Positions 1 to 8,010 of a stretch of 45,367 bases of DNA are shown here, in pieces. Both the position numbers and the translations under genes were made by a program. The stretch comes from an uncultured Clostridia bacterium. Its GTDB lineage: Bacteria > Bacillota > Clostridia > TANB77 > CAG-465. Below the pieces are notes generated by a model. That model had not been told where the DNA came from. It saw only the letters and a list, made by a program, of their open reading frames with translations, and did no database searches. The stretch spans positions 1-45,367 of the forward strand of contig CAKPJL010000006.1 in assembly GCA_934162655.1 (NCBI GenBank), in the 5' to 3' direction. Each line of letters opens with the position of its first letter. The first letter of the stretch is position 1.

Positions 1-1291
1 GATCATCTTGTGTTATAGTTGATTTTATTTTGTATTTTCTGTACATTGATTTGTTTAGCTTTCCATCTTCAAATCTTATCATACCACCAACTATACTATC
101 ATTTCTTAAATTTGCAATATCAAAACACTCAATACTATCTATTTCTTGAACTTTTAATAAATTAGATAGTTCAAATATTGCATTATTTTTTTTACTTTCC
201 AAATTTATTTTTATGTTATTTTCTACCATATCAATTAATTTTAGTTTTTGCCCTTTTTTAGGAACTATGCACTCTACTTTTAAATCTTTTACCTTAAAAA
301 ATTCTTTTAATAAATTAAAATTACTTTCATTTAATTTAATATAAATCTTTTTTGGTAAATTATCTACACCTAAATAATATCTTGATACTATTGATATAAT
401 ATTTTCATAAACCTCATCTCCCAAGATATCGGGTATTACCAAATTATCGTTTAAAACTATCTTATAATCCCTAATTTTAAATACTTGTATATATAAATTA
501 TTTTCATTATATACATATCCTATTATATCTGAATTAATTTCATTTAAATTAGATACATTTTGCTTTTCATATATTTTTTCTATGCTGTCAAGTCTTTGTT
601 TTAAAATTTGTGCTTTTTCAAATTCTAGACTGCTTATACACTCATTTATTTGTTCTTTTATATTAAGTCTTAAATCATCTCTTTTACCTTGTAAAAATGA
701 AATAACTTGATGTATCATTTCATCATAATCTTTTTTATTTACTTGATTTGAGCAAGGTCCTAAGCATCTAGATATGTGGTAATATAGACAAGGTGACACT
801 TGTTTTTTATTTTTAAAAATTTTTTTGCATCTTTTAAGTGGAAAAATTTCTCTAATTAAATGCAAAGTTTCTTTTATAGCAGATACATCAGTATATGGGC
901 CAAAGTATAGATTACCATCGTTTATTTTTCTTCTTGTAATATAAACCGTTGGAAATTCATCTTTTATGGTAATTTTTAAATATGGATATGTTTTATCATC
1001 TTTTAGCATTACATTAAATTTTGGATGTTTTTGTTTTATATAATTACATTCAAGTGCTAAAGCTTCTGCTTCATTTTTAGTTATAATAAATTCTATGTCA
1101 CGTATTAACTCTACCATATTCTCAATTCTTTTAGATTTATTATTCTTTTGAAAATACTGTCTTACTCTTCTTTTAAGAGATATTGCTTTACCAACATATA
1201 TCACATTTCCATTTTCATCTTTCATCTGATATACTCCTGGTAAATCTGGAATATTTGCTACTAATTTTTTTATATAATTATTTGGATACAC
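1..1291 (-). CDS. uvrC: UvrC, excinuclease ABC subunit C (N-terminal part, cut by window edge)
   Basis: UvrC makes both incisions in nucleotide excision repair, working with UvrA and UvrB. About 430 N-terminal residues are visible. A GIY-YIG endonuclease domain starts near residue 13 (GVYQMKDENGNVIYVGKA, then residues up to about 95). A Cys-containing segment follows (SPCLYYHISRCLGPC), then a UVR helical hairpin near residue 200. The C-terminal RNase H-like nuclease and HhH domains lie beyond base 1. No ATG is available; I chose the GTG at 1289-1291 because an AAGGCGG Shine-Dalgarno sits 8 nt upstream. An in-frame GTG at 1300 would overlap that site. The gene lies just behind the spoVG terminator hairpin, so it depends on readthrough or on a weak promoter; a TATAAT lies at 1357-1362 without a clear -35. 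Family identity is certain. Confidence 0.96.
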   Translation of the reverse strand, partial: MYPNNYIKKLVANIPDLPGVYQMKDENGNVIYVGKAISLKRRVRQYFQKNNKSKRIENMVELIRDIEFIITKNEAEALALECNYIKQKHPKFNVMLKDDKTYPYLKITIKDEFPTVYITRRKINDGNLYFGPYTDVSAIKETLHLIREIFPLKRCKKIFKNKKQVSPCLYYHISRCLGPCSNQVNKKDYDEMIHQVISFLQGKRDDLRLNIKEQINECISSLEFEKAQILKQRLDSIEKIYEKQNVSNLNEINSDIIGYVYNENNLYIQVFKIRDYKIVLNDNLVIPDILGDEVYENIISIVSRYYLGVDNLPKKIYIKLNESNFNLLKEFFKVKDLKVECIVPKKGQKLKLIDMVENNIKINLESKKNNAIFELSNLLKVQEIDSIECFDIANLRNDSIVGGMIRFEDGKLNKSMYRKYKIKSTITQDD

Positions 1292-1312
1292 AAAAAACAC
1301 CGCCTTATATAA

Positions 1313-1345
1313 AAAGGAAGTACACATATAAAGTATACTTCCTTT
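1313..1345 (-). terminator. Hairpin downstream of spoVG and just upstream of uvrC
   Basis: Perfect 10-bp inverted repeat, AAAGGAAGTA (1313-1322) and TACTTCCTTT (1336-1345), with a 13-nt loop. On the minus strand it ends in a short T run. It should end spoVG transcription. It stops only about 10 nt before the uvrC Shine-Dalgarno, so it may also affect uvrC expression. Confidence 0.75.
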
Positions 1346-1364
1346 ATTATTACAAAATTATAGA

Positions 1365-1631
1365 TTAAGCTTCTACATCATCAGTTTCATTATATTTATC
1401 GATGATAGTTTTTTGTAACATTTCTCTTGTTTCAGTGTTTATTGGATGTGCTATATCTTTGAATTCTCCGTTTGGAGTTTTTCTGCTAGGCATAGCAATG
1501 AATAAACCTTTATCACTTTCGATAACTTTTATATCATGAATTACGAAAACATCATCAATAGTTATAGAAGCGATAGCTTTCATTCTATTTTGAGAAGCTA
1601 CTTTTCTTACTCTAACGTCTGTTATTTGCAT
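1365..1631 (-). CDS. spoVG: SpoVG, septation/sporulation regulator
   Basis: Small conserved Firmicute regulator, reported to bind nucleic acid and to act in asymmetric septation and in virulence or capsule control. The sequence begins MQITDVRVRK and carries the conserved core (MKAIASITIDDVFVIHDIKV, then IAMPSRKTPNGEFKDIAHPI). It is 88 aa, normal for the family. A longer frame starts at GTG 1640, but that codon overlaps the Shine-Dalgarno. The ATG at 1629-1631 has AAGGCGGTG at ideal distance, so it is the start. It has its own sigma-A-like promoter and terminator, so it is probably monocistronic. A perfect Spo0A-box core lies about 65 bp upstream of the -35. Confidence 0.97.
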   Translation of the reverse strand: MQITDVRVRKVASQNRMKAIASITIDDVFVIHDIKVIESDKGLFIAMPSRKTPNGEFKDIAHPINTETREMLQKTIIDKYNETDDVEA

Positions 1632-1672
1632 GTTCAACACCGCCTTCCTGTAACCACTTTGAGTACACCTAT

Positions 1673-1700
1673 ATTATACACTATACAGCTTTAATGTCAA
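1673..1700 (-). promoter_or_regulatory. Sigma-A-like promoter of spoVG
   Basis: -35 TTGACA (1695-1700) and -10 TATAAT (1673-1678), both perfect consensus on the minus strand, with a 16-bp spacer. It lies about 40 bp upstream of the spoVG ATG. In Bacillus subtilis spoVG uses a sigma-H promoter; here the housekeeping type is evident. Confidence 0.8.
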
Positions 1701-1763
1701 GCGTTTTATTACTATTTTTCTAAAATTTGTAAATGTGATAAAATATACTATTTTTAGCCATTT

Positions 1764-1770
1764 TTCGACA
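1764..1770 (-). promoter_or_regulatory. Candidate Spo0A box upstream of spoVG
   Basis: On the minus strand this reads TGTCGAA followed by AAA, a perfect match to the 0A-box core. It lies between the stop of the DUF2344 gene and the spoVG promoter. Several 7-mer matches are expected by chance in a window of this size, so it is only a candidate. Confidence 0.3.
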
Positions 1771-2442
1771 TTAGCCAAGATTAATTTTAGTCCTTTTTGC
1801 ATCAAAATAAATATCATTTTCTACATATTCTGAAAAACCCTTCATGAGTGTTTCAGGCTCAAGGTTTTGTTTGCAACTTGAAGCAAGCGTAATATCAAGT
1901 GTGTTAAAATCATATTTAAAGTCAAGCACTAAAGGCTTTATATCTATTTTCTCCATCCTATCTTTACTTCTTTTTGTAACTAGTATCTGAGGAGATGATA
2001 AATATTCTTTCATTTTCTCTTCATATTCTTTTTCAAGCAAATTAATCTCTGTATTTGTTTTATTCTCTAATAATTCTTTTGTATAATTGAATTTTATTTC
2101 ATAATCACTAGAAATAACTTTCGTTTTTAGCTTTATTATATCAAGTGCTTCAACTTCATTTGCACTAAGTATTGTAACTCCTTGTGGCAAATTATCATTT
2201 AGTATTTTTATAAAATACGTAGTAGAAATCTCATCATCTACTAAGACTTCTGCAATTTCTCCTGTACTTTCAATTCCTAACTGTATTTCTGATGCAATTT
2301 CTATTAAAGGTTTATTCTTTTTATTATATTTGATATTTATATTGGCTCTTCTAAAAGCTTTTTCAAATAACAAAATCATATCGTCATTAGTTAAATATAA
2401 TGCAAGTTTAGATTTGGTATAAGTATATCTGATTTTTTTCAA
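1771..2442 (-). CDS. DUF2344 (TIGR03936) radical-SAM-linked protein
   Basis: About 223 aa. The N-terminus (MKKIRYTYTKSKL, then ALYLTNDDMILLFEKAFRRA and residues up to GIESTGEIAEVLVD) matches the DUF2344 / TIGR03936 family, which is found fused to or beside a B12-binding radical SAM protein. The molecular role is not established; a link to RNA modification has been suggested from context. The usual radical SAM partner is not next to it here: the neighbours are recG and spoVG. I chose TTG 2440-2442 as start because AAGGCGG lies 8 nt upstream and the family begins at this point. The longer ATG frame from 2481 would begin inside the promoter. Confidence 0.82.
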   Translation of the reverse strand: MKKIRYTYTKSKLALYLTNDDMILLFEKAFRRANINIKYNKKNKPLIEIASEIQLGIESTGEIAEVLVDDEISTTYFIKILNDNLPQGVTILSANEVEALDIIKLKTKVISSDYEIKFNYTKELLENKTNTEINLLEKEYEEKMKEYLSSPQILVTKRSKDRMEKIDIKPLVLDFKYDFNTLDITLASSCKQNLEPETLMKGFSEYVENDIYFDAKRTKINLG

Positions 2443-2469
2443 AAGAATCACCGCCTTTTTGACAGCAAT

Positions 2470-2498
2470 ATTATATAACATTTTAACCCAAAAAGCAA
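2470..2498 (-). promoter_or_regulatory. Sigma-A-like promoter of the DUF2344 gene
   Basis: -35 TTGCTT (2493-2498), 17-bp spacer, -10 TATAAT (2470-2475). It overlaps the ATG at 2481, which argues that this ATG is not translated and that TTG 2442 is the real start. Confidence 0.7.
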
Positions 2499-2510
2499 GT
2501 TTTTAAATAT

Positions 2511-2547
2511 TTATATGTTATTTAATTTCCATAAATATAACATATAA
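2511..2547 (-). terminator. AT-rich inverted repeat after recG
   Basis: Perfect 11-bp inverted repeat (TTATATGTTAT at 2511-2521, ATAACATATAA at 2537-2547) between recG and the DUF2344 promoter. The stem is almost all A/T and there is no clean T run, so terminator function is weakly supported. Confidence 0.35.
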
Positions 2548-2560
2548 AATTAACTTTATC

Positions 2561-4613
2561 TTACATTCCTAAATTATTCCAAATATATGAATACATTTTA
2601 AGTAATTTTTGCTTTATTAAAATATTTTCCTTACTATCTAGATTTGTATCATTTTTTAATAATTCATCAACTGCAAGTTTTGATAATTTTAACACTTGCA
2701 TATCCTTAATTAGATCGGCTATTTTAAATTCTGGAAGTCCAGACTGTCTAATTCCAAAAAAATCCCCAGGGCCCCTTAATTCCAAATCTTTTTGTGCAAT
2801 TTCAAAGCCATTGCTACTTTTTTCCATAATTTTTAATCTCTCTTTTGAAGTGCTTGATTTATTATTTGTTTTTAGTATACAAAAAGATTCATAGTTTCCT
2901 CTTCCAACTCTACCACGTAATTGGTGAAGAGAAGCAAGTCCAAACCTATCTGCATCTTCTATTATCATAACAGATGCATTAGGAACACTAATACCAACTT
3001 CAATAACTGATGTTGATATTAGGATATCAACTAGACCATCTTTAAATCTTCTCATTATCTCATCTTTTTTTGAAGATGGCATTTTGCCATGTATATATTC
3101 CACTCTATATTCCTTAAAAAAATCATTGCTATATTTTTCATAAATGCTTTGTACTGAACTTAAATCTAATTTTTCACTATCTTCTACTAGTGGACACACT
3201 ACATATATTTGCCTACCACTTTTTATTTGTGATTTTACAAAATTGTTTACTCTTTGTTCTTGCATATTTGTAGCTATACATGTTTTAATTTTAATACGTC
3301 CTTTTGGCAACTCATCTATAATAGAAATATCTAGATCTCCATAAAGTATAATAGCAAGTGATCTAGGAATAGGAGTTGCACTCATAACAAGCGTTTCTAC
3401 ACTACTCCCTTTCGAAGCTAATTTAATTCTTTGGTTTACACCAAATCTATGTTGTTCATCTGTTACTACAAGTGCTAAATTCTTGAATTTAATATTTTCT
3501 TCAATTATTGCATGTGTTCCTATTAGTATATTTATAGTACCATCTTGTAACTTTTCTACAATTTCTTCTTTTTGTTTTTTTGTATTTGCAGAGGTAATAA
3601 GTTCTACATTTATTCCAAGTTTTGTAAAATAACCTTTTAATTCTAAATAATGCTGTGTTGCAAGAATAGCAGTTGGAGCCATAATAGAGGCTTGATAGCC
3701 ATTTTTTACAGCCATATAGCATGAAATAGCTGCCACAACTGTTTTTCCGTGAGCCAACATCTCCTTGAATCATTCTATTCATAACATGATTTGATTTTAA
3801 ATCTTGCTTTATTTCTTCTATAACTCTTTTTTGTGCATCAGTAAGATTATAAGGTAGTAAATTTTCAAAATTTGTAGTATCCACATCATCAAATTTGTTT
3901 TCTTTTAATTTTACATCATTACTTCTTCTTAATGTTCGAAGTGCAAGTTGTAAAAAAAACAATTCTTCAAATATAAATCTATTCCTTGAAAATTTAATAT
4001 CATCTAAGCTAGAAGGAAAATGTATTTTTTTTATTGCATCATTTACTTCAAGTAAATCATATTTTTCTCTAAAATTCTTATTAAATACTTCGTCTAATTT
4101 TATATTATCGCTTAATGCCTGTTTTTCTAGTTTATATATATAATTGTTAGATACTCCATAAGTTAGTGGATATACTGGATATAATCCTTTTATATCTTCT
4201 ACTTGATTTAAATTATATATACTTGGAGAATTTACTTCATACATTTGTCCACTAAGTTCAGTTTTTCCATAAAATAAATACTTTATACCTTGCTTTACTC
4301 TTGTCCTTATATATTTTTGATTAAACCAAATAAGTTTTATTGTACTAAAATTGTCATCAAGTGCAAAACAACTATAAATACTCAAATTTTTCCTTATGAA
4401 TCTTACAGTAACTGGTGAAGATATCGTAGCAAAGAAAAGTGCATTTTCCCCATCTATAAAATCTCTTACTTCTTTTATTTTTTGTCTATTTTCATATTCT
4501 CTTGGGTAGTGTGTTATTAAATCATAAACATTTTGTATACCCATTTTATAAAGATTTTGTGCTTTAATTTCACCTACACCTTTTAAGAATCTAATATTTG
4601 TATCTATATTCAA
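2561..4613 (-). pseudogene. recG: RecG ATP-dependent DNA helicase, frameshifted in Walker A
   Basis: RecG remodels stalled forks and Holliday junctions. The locus holds a complete RecG split across two frames. The N-terminal half, with the wedge domain, is read from TTG 4613 (behind TAGGTGA and the promoter). It reads correctly to QGDVGS, then derails into a frame that stops at 3501. The other frame resumes at GKTVVAAI and runs intact to 2561, with DEQHRFGV, SATPIPR, GRVGR and a complete C-terminus. One extra base at about 3749-3750 (minus strand GGCTCACGGAAA) explains the break: without it the motif reads GDVGSGKT. No other lesion is visible, so the mutation is recent or is a sequence error. 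The ATG at 4661 lies in the -35 box and is not the start. Length without the extra base would be about 683 aa, normal for RecG. Confidence 0.92.
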
Positions 4614-4632
4614 AATATCACCTACATAATGT

Positions 4633-4661
4633 ATTATATATTCAAAACAGATGTTTGTCAA
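4633..4661 (-). promoter_or_regulatory. Sigma-A-like promoter of recG
   Basis: -35 TTGACA (4656-4661), 17-bp spacer, -10 TATAAT (4633-4638): perfect consensus. It leaves a very short leader of roughly a dozen nt before the TTG start at 4613. Confidence 0.8.
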
Positions 4662-4678
4662 TAATAATTTTTATAATA

Positions 4679-4707
4679 TTGACTTTGTTTACATAAAGTG
4701 ATATAAT
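4679..4707 (+). promoter_or_regulatory. Sigma-A-like promoter of the Cys-rich gene at 4760
   Basis: -35 TTGACT (4679-4684), 17-bp spacer, -10 TATAAT (4702-4707) on the plus strand. It is divergent from the recG promoter, with only 17 bp between the two -35 boxes. Confidence 0.75.
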
Positions 4708-4759
4708 ATATATATATATTTAATTTATTAACTACTTTTAACTATAAAGGAGGATTATT

Positions 4760-5299
4760 ATGGTTTACTACAACAGATTTAATGATACAATTATTAAAGG
4801 TACAAATACACTTTATCGGTTAAGGACTATAAATGTACCTGATATTGTAAAAATTAGACTTAAAAGAGGAAATTATTTCTTTTTAAAAGATGATAAATAC
4901 ATTTTGACTGTAAATGAGGAGTTAAATAGCAAAAATATGGATAAGCTAAATTCCCTTTGGATATCTGGAAAAAAACATTTATGTAATTATTGTGACAAGT
5001 ATACATTTTTAAACTGCCCTAAGGTCCTAGATTTACAACTTCCCCAATCAAAAACAGCTAAAATATCTAAACAAATATATATTGCTTCAAAAAGGATTGA
5101 AAAATACCCTTTTATTGAATGTGGATTTGAGACAAACGATAAGTTTTGCGTATTTGAATGTAAAAATTTTCATTGTGGATGCTATAATCTAGATGATGAA
5201 GAAGATGATGATTTTAGTATAGAGGACACCACATCTTTTAAAAATACATCTAAAAAAACAATTTCAAAGACATTTTTGGATGGTGTAAAAAACTTATAA
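4760..5299 (+). CDS. Unrecognised Cys-rich protein
   Basis: 179 aa; I do not recognise the family. ATG start with a strong AAAGGAGG Shine-Dalgarno, its own promoter and a strong terminator, so expression is likely. There is no signal peptide or membrane segment. Two cysteine groups stand out: HLCNYCDKYTFLNC (C-x2-C-x7-C), and a later group around FIECGFETNDKFCVFECK ending in HCGC (C-x8-C-x3-C-x4-C-x-C). These eight cysteines suggest a metal-binding (zinc or Fe-S) fold. An acidic stretch (DDEEDDDF) and a Thr/Ser/Lys-rich tail follow. It is one of only two plus-strand genes in the window and sits between recG and spoIVA. A sporulation or DNA-related role would be a guess. Confidence 0.75.
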   Translation: MVYYNRFNDTIIKGTNTLYRLRTINVPDIVKIRLKRGNYFFLKDDKYILTVNEELNSKNMDKLNSLWISGKKHLCNYCDKYTFLNCPKVLDLQLPQSKTAKISKQIYIASKRIEKYPFIECGFETNDKFCVFECKNFHCGCYNLDDEEDDDFSIEDTTSFKNTSKKTISKTFLDGVKNL

Positions 5300-5301
5300 A
5301 A

Positions 5302-5337
5302 AAAATGCCATAGATTAAATTCTATGGCATTTTTTTA
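5302..5337. terminator. Bidirectional terminator between the Cys-rich gene and spoIVA
   Basis: Strong hairpin of about 15 bp (AAAAAATGCCATAGA, loop TTAAA, TTCTATGGCATTTTTT), with A and T runs on both sides. It serves the plus-strand gene ending at 5299 and the converging spoIVA, whose stop codon overlaps its right edge. Confidence 0.9.
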
Positions 5338-6816
5338 AAGTATTATGCAAATTAGTCCTCCACTACCTTCGTTAATTATTTTTTGAAGAGTTTCTTGTAG
5401 TTTCATTTGAGCCTCATCTGGCATACGATATAGCTTATTATGAAGCCCTTCATTTACAAGTTCATGTAGAGATTTTCCAAATATATTTGATTCCCATATT
5501 TTCTTAGGATCATTTTCAAATTCTGAAAGTAGATATTTCACCAAATCTTCTGATTGTTTTTCACTTCCTACAATTGGTGATACTTCTGTTTCTATATCAG
5601 CTCTTATCATATGAATTGAAGGTGCTGATGCTTTTAGTTTAACTCCATATTTATTTCCTTGCTTTACTATTTCTGGCTCCTCTAATGTAAGTTCACTCAT
5701 TTGTGGAGTTACAATTCCATATCCTTTAATCCTTACTTCTTCAAGTGCCATAGCTATTTTGTCATATTCACATTTTGTTCTTGAATAATCACTCATAAGA
5801 TTAAATATATCACTATCTGCGTTTATTTCAAAACCTGATTCTTCACTTAAAATTCTATAAAATACTTGTGGCATTATATCCATTTTTATTTTTACTGTTC
5901 CATTTTCCATGTCAGATCTACTAACACTTACATTTTCAAATAACTCATTTTCATTATTTATTTTTGAAATTAATTCATTTATCTCACGCAACGAATAATC
6001 CTTATTAAAATTAGTTCTTACTATTTCAATTACATCTTGTTTTAACCAATGTTCGAATGGTAACATAGAAAACCAATCTGGAAGTTTAAAGCCAAGCTCA
6101 GTTACTGGAAATTCTTCAAGTGTTCTAGAAAATACTTCTGTTAAGTCTTTTTCAGTCATATTTAATATATCAACTGGAATTACTGGACTATCATATTTTT
6201 CTTGCATACTAAGAGCTAATGACCTTGTAGTTTGGCTTTCTGGATGAGTTGAGTTAAGAAGCACTACAAATGGTTTATCAATTGCTTTTAATTCAGATAT
6301 TACCCTAGTCTCTGCATCTACATAATCATCTCTACTAATGTCTGTTATGCTTCCATCAGTTGTTATTACAAGACCAATTGTAGAATGATCTTCTATTACC
6401 TTTTTAGTTCCAATTTCTGCGGCCTCTTCGAAAGGCATTGCCTCCTCACTCCATGGAGTTTTTACCATTCTTGGATTTTCACCGTCTAAATATCCTGTGG
6501 CACTATCGACTAAATATCCAACACAATCAACTAATCTGGTTTTCATTTTTACATTGCCATCAAGTGTAATTTCTACTGATTCATTTGGAACAAATTTAGG
6601 TTCTGTTGTCATAATCATTTTTCCAGATGCACTTTGTGGCAATTCGTCTTTGGCTCTTGTTTGTCTATATTCATTATCTATTTTTGGAATTACAAATTTT
6701 TCCATAAAGTTTTTTATAAATGTAGATTTTCCTGTTCTAACTGGACCTACAACACCTATATATATATCACCATTTGTTCTTTGTGATATATCTTTGTAAA
6801 TACTATCGTTTTTCAT
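5335..6816 (-). CDS. spoIVA: SpoIVA, spore coat morphogenetic ATPase
   Basis: SpoIVA is an ATPase that polymerises on the outer forespore membrane as the base layer of the spore coat. 493 aa, almost the same as the B. subtilis protein. The N-terminal GTPase-like domain shows Walker A GPVRTGKSTFIKNF near residues 24-37, and the protein ends in the conserved GGLICIIL. The ATG at 6814-6816 is preceded by GGAGG at 5 nt; the longer frame from 6834 would put the Shine-Dalgarno inside the gene. I expect mother-cell (sigma-E) control, but I could not find a convincing sigma-E promoter in the short leader. The best candidate, TCATAA then about 15 bp then TATATTGT, is weak. Confidence 0.97.
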   Translation of the reverse strand: MKNDSIYKDISQRTNGDIYIGVVGPVRTGKSTFIKNFMEKFVIPKIDNEYRQTRAKDELPQSASGKMIMTTEPKFVPNESVEITLDGNVKMKTRLVDCVGYLVDSATGYLDGENPRMVKTPWSEEAMPFEEAAEIGTKKVIEDHSTIGLVITTDGSITDISRDDYVDAETRVISELKAIDKPFVVLLNSTHPESQTTRSLALSMQEKYDSPVIPVDILNMTEKDLTEVFSRTLEEFPVTELGFKLPDWFSMLPFEHWLKQDVIEIVRTNFNKDYSLREINELISKINNENELFENVSVSRSDMENGTVKIKMDIMPQVFYRILSEESGFEINADSDIFNLMSDYSRTKCEYDKIAMALEEVRIKGYGIVTPQMSELTLEEPEIVKQGNKYGVKLKASAPSIHMIRADIETEVSPIVGSEKQSEDLVKYLLSEFENDPKKIWESNIFGKSLHELVNEGLHNKLYRMPDEAQMKLQETLQKIINEGSGGLICIIL

Positions 6817-6879
6817 AATAACCTCCAAGTTCATTTTTTCTTATTACAATATACTAAGCTTTATAGATTTTATGAATAA

Positions 6880-6912
6880 AAAAATAGTGATTTTTGAAAA
6901 ATCACTATTTTT
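6880..6912 (-). terminator. Terminator hairpin at the left edge of the accessory region
   Basis: Perfect 16-bp inverted repeat AAAAATAGTGATTTTT / AAAAATCACTATTTTT around a single G. On the minus strand it follows the GLUG fragment, which stops at 6917, and precedes spoIVA. Its stem closely resembles the hairpin at 10359-10393. Confidence 0.85.
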
Positions 6913-6916
6913 AATA

Positions 6917-7333
6917 TTATTTATTTTGCCAAATAAGTATTGGGTAACCATCATTTATATTTCCTGGGTCAAGTACAAAATAATTAGCATTAATTATTAA
7001 GCTTTTTAATCCCGCACTATCCTTTTTAGTAGTGCCAATCGTACTTGCACTTCCAGTTCCAACACCTTGCTCACATGTCCCCTCTAGATAATAACTATTT
7101 TTAACATTTCCATTACCATTGGAAGTTCTTCCCACAATTGCTCCAGTATATTTTGAATTTCCTGTAACAGTTCCTGTATTATATGAATATCCTATTGTAC
7201 CTGTTGAGTTTGAACTCATTCCAACTATTCCACCACTTGATGAAGCACTACTTTTTATAATACCTGTCTTTGAATTATAGCAACTTTCTATTGTAGCATT
7301 TACTGCATTAGCAACAATTCCACCGATACCTGT
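6917..7333 (-). pseudogene. 3' remnant of a GLUG-motif surface protein
   Basis: Only the last 138 or so codons of a repetitive surface protein remain. The frame is open from a TAA at 7334-7336. It reads GIGGIVANAVNATIESCYNS, then GGIVGMSSNSTGTIGYSYNT, then TGAIVGRTSNGNGNVKNSYY, and ends NDGYPILIWQNK. Alternating G-G-I-V-G and S-Y-N-T-G blocks are typical of GLUG repeats in secreted or wall-bound Firmicute proteins, and D-G-Y-P-x-L-x-W is a usual C-terminal ending. There is no start, Shine-Dalgarno or signal peptide. The 5' part was lost at the junction with the Abi gene. The ATG at 7219 is internal, not a start. Confidence 0.7.
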
Positions 7334-7989
7334 TTATATAATTTTCCAATATCACCACTATCAGAAGGTTCTTCACCTTTAAATTCAATAACATAGCAAA
7401 AACTTTCTTCCAAAATAGTTCTAGATTTTGTAATTGCACTATCTAGGTTCCCGTCATCAATATCCTTCATGGCACGTTCAGATAAATCCTTAATATAATC
7501 CCTATTGATAATATTTATATTAGGAATATTAATATTAATTTTTTCATCTTTATCCTTAACTACATATTGATTATTGATCATAACCAATTCGTGTCCACCA
7601 AAGTATAATATAGAATTAATTTGATCTAAAACTTTTTTTAGAATATATTTATACATTTTTTCTATATCACTTACATTACTTAGATTCCTCAAATTATCAG
7701 AAAATCTTTCTTTATCCATCATATATGATAAAAGCTGGCTTACTTTATTTTCCTTAATAACATATTCTAAAAGATTATCCATATACTGCCATCTACTTAA
7801 ATTTGTTTTAGAACTATTTCCCCAGTAATATTCTTGATAGCATCCAAACTTTTGTTAAAGCTCACAAAGCATAGGACCACTTAAATAAGGCATAGCAATT
7901 CTTATACCATCAACTTCTTCTATTTGAAAATCCCCATCTAAAATTGCGATTATATCTTTATTTTTTAATAAGTTGTAATTAGTATTCAT
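7300..7989 (-). pseudogene. Abortive-infection family protein, nonsense-mutated and 3'-truncated
   Basis: The gene starts at ATG 7987-7989 (MNTNYNLLKNKDIIAILDGD) and meets an in-frame TAA at 7855-7857 after CEL. The same frame then continues (QKFGCYQEYYWGN, SRWQYMDNLLEYV) through an open stretch. That stretch includes YIKDLSERAMKDIDDGNLDS and AITKSRTILEESFCYVIEFK, which resemble the abortive-infection C-terminal domain (Abi_C). After GDIGKLYKQ, near 7335, it runs into sequence belonging to the GLUG gene in another frame and stops at 7300. So there are two lesions: a premature stop at codon 45 and loss of the C-terminus. The ATG at 7782 inside the gene is unlikely to be a true start. An anti-phage role is inferred from the family only. 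Confidence 0.72.
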
Positions 7990-8010
7990 ACATTTCCTTA
8001 TTCCTGTGTT

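Noticed and set aside
2443..2481. ATG at 2481 as start of the DUF2344 gene
   Set aside because: It falls between a good -35 and -10, and the family begins at the TTG with a proper ribosome site. The same argument rejects the ATG at 4661 for recG.
3740..3770. Programmed ribosomal frameshift in recG
   Set aside because: The change needed is +1, there is no slippery heptamer or stimulatory structure, and the shift falls inside the essential Walker A motif. A mutation or sequence error is simpler.
7217..7219. ATG at 7219 as start of a 100-aa protein
   Set aside because: The frame is open and keeps the GLUG repeat pattern upstream to 7333, and there is no ribosome site at this ATG. It is a remnant of a larger gene.
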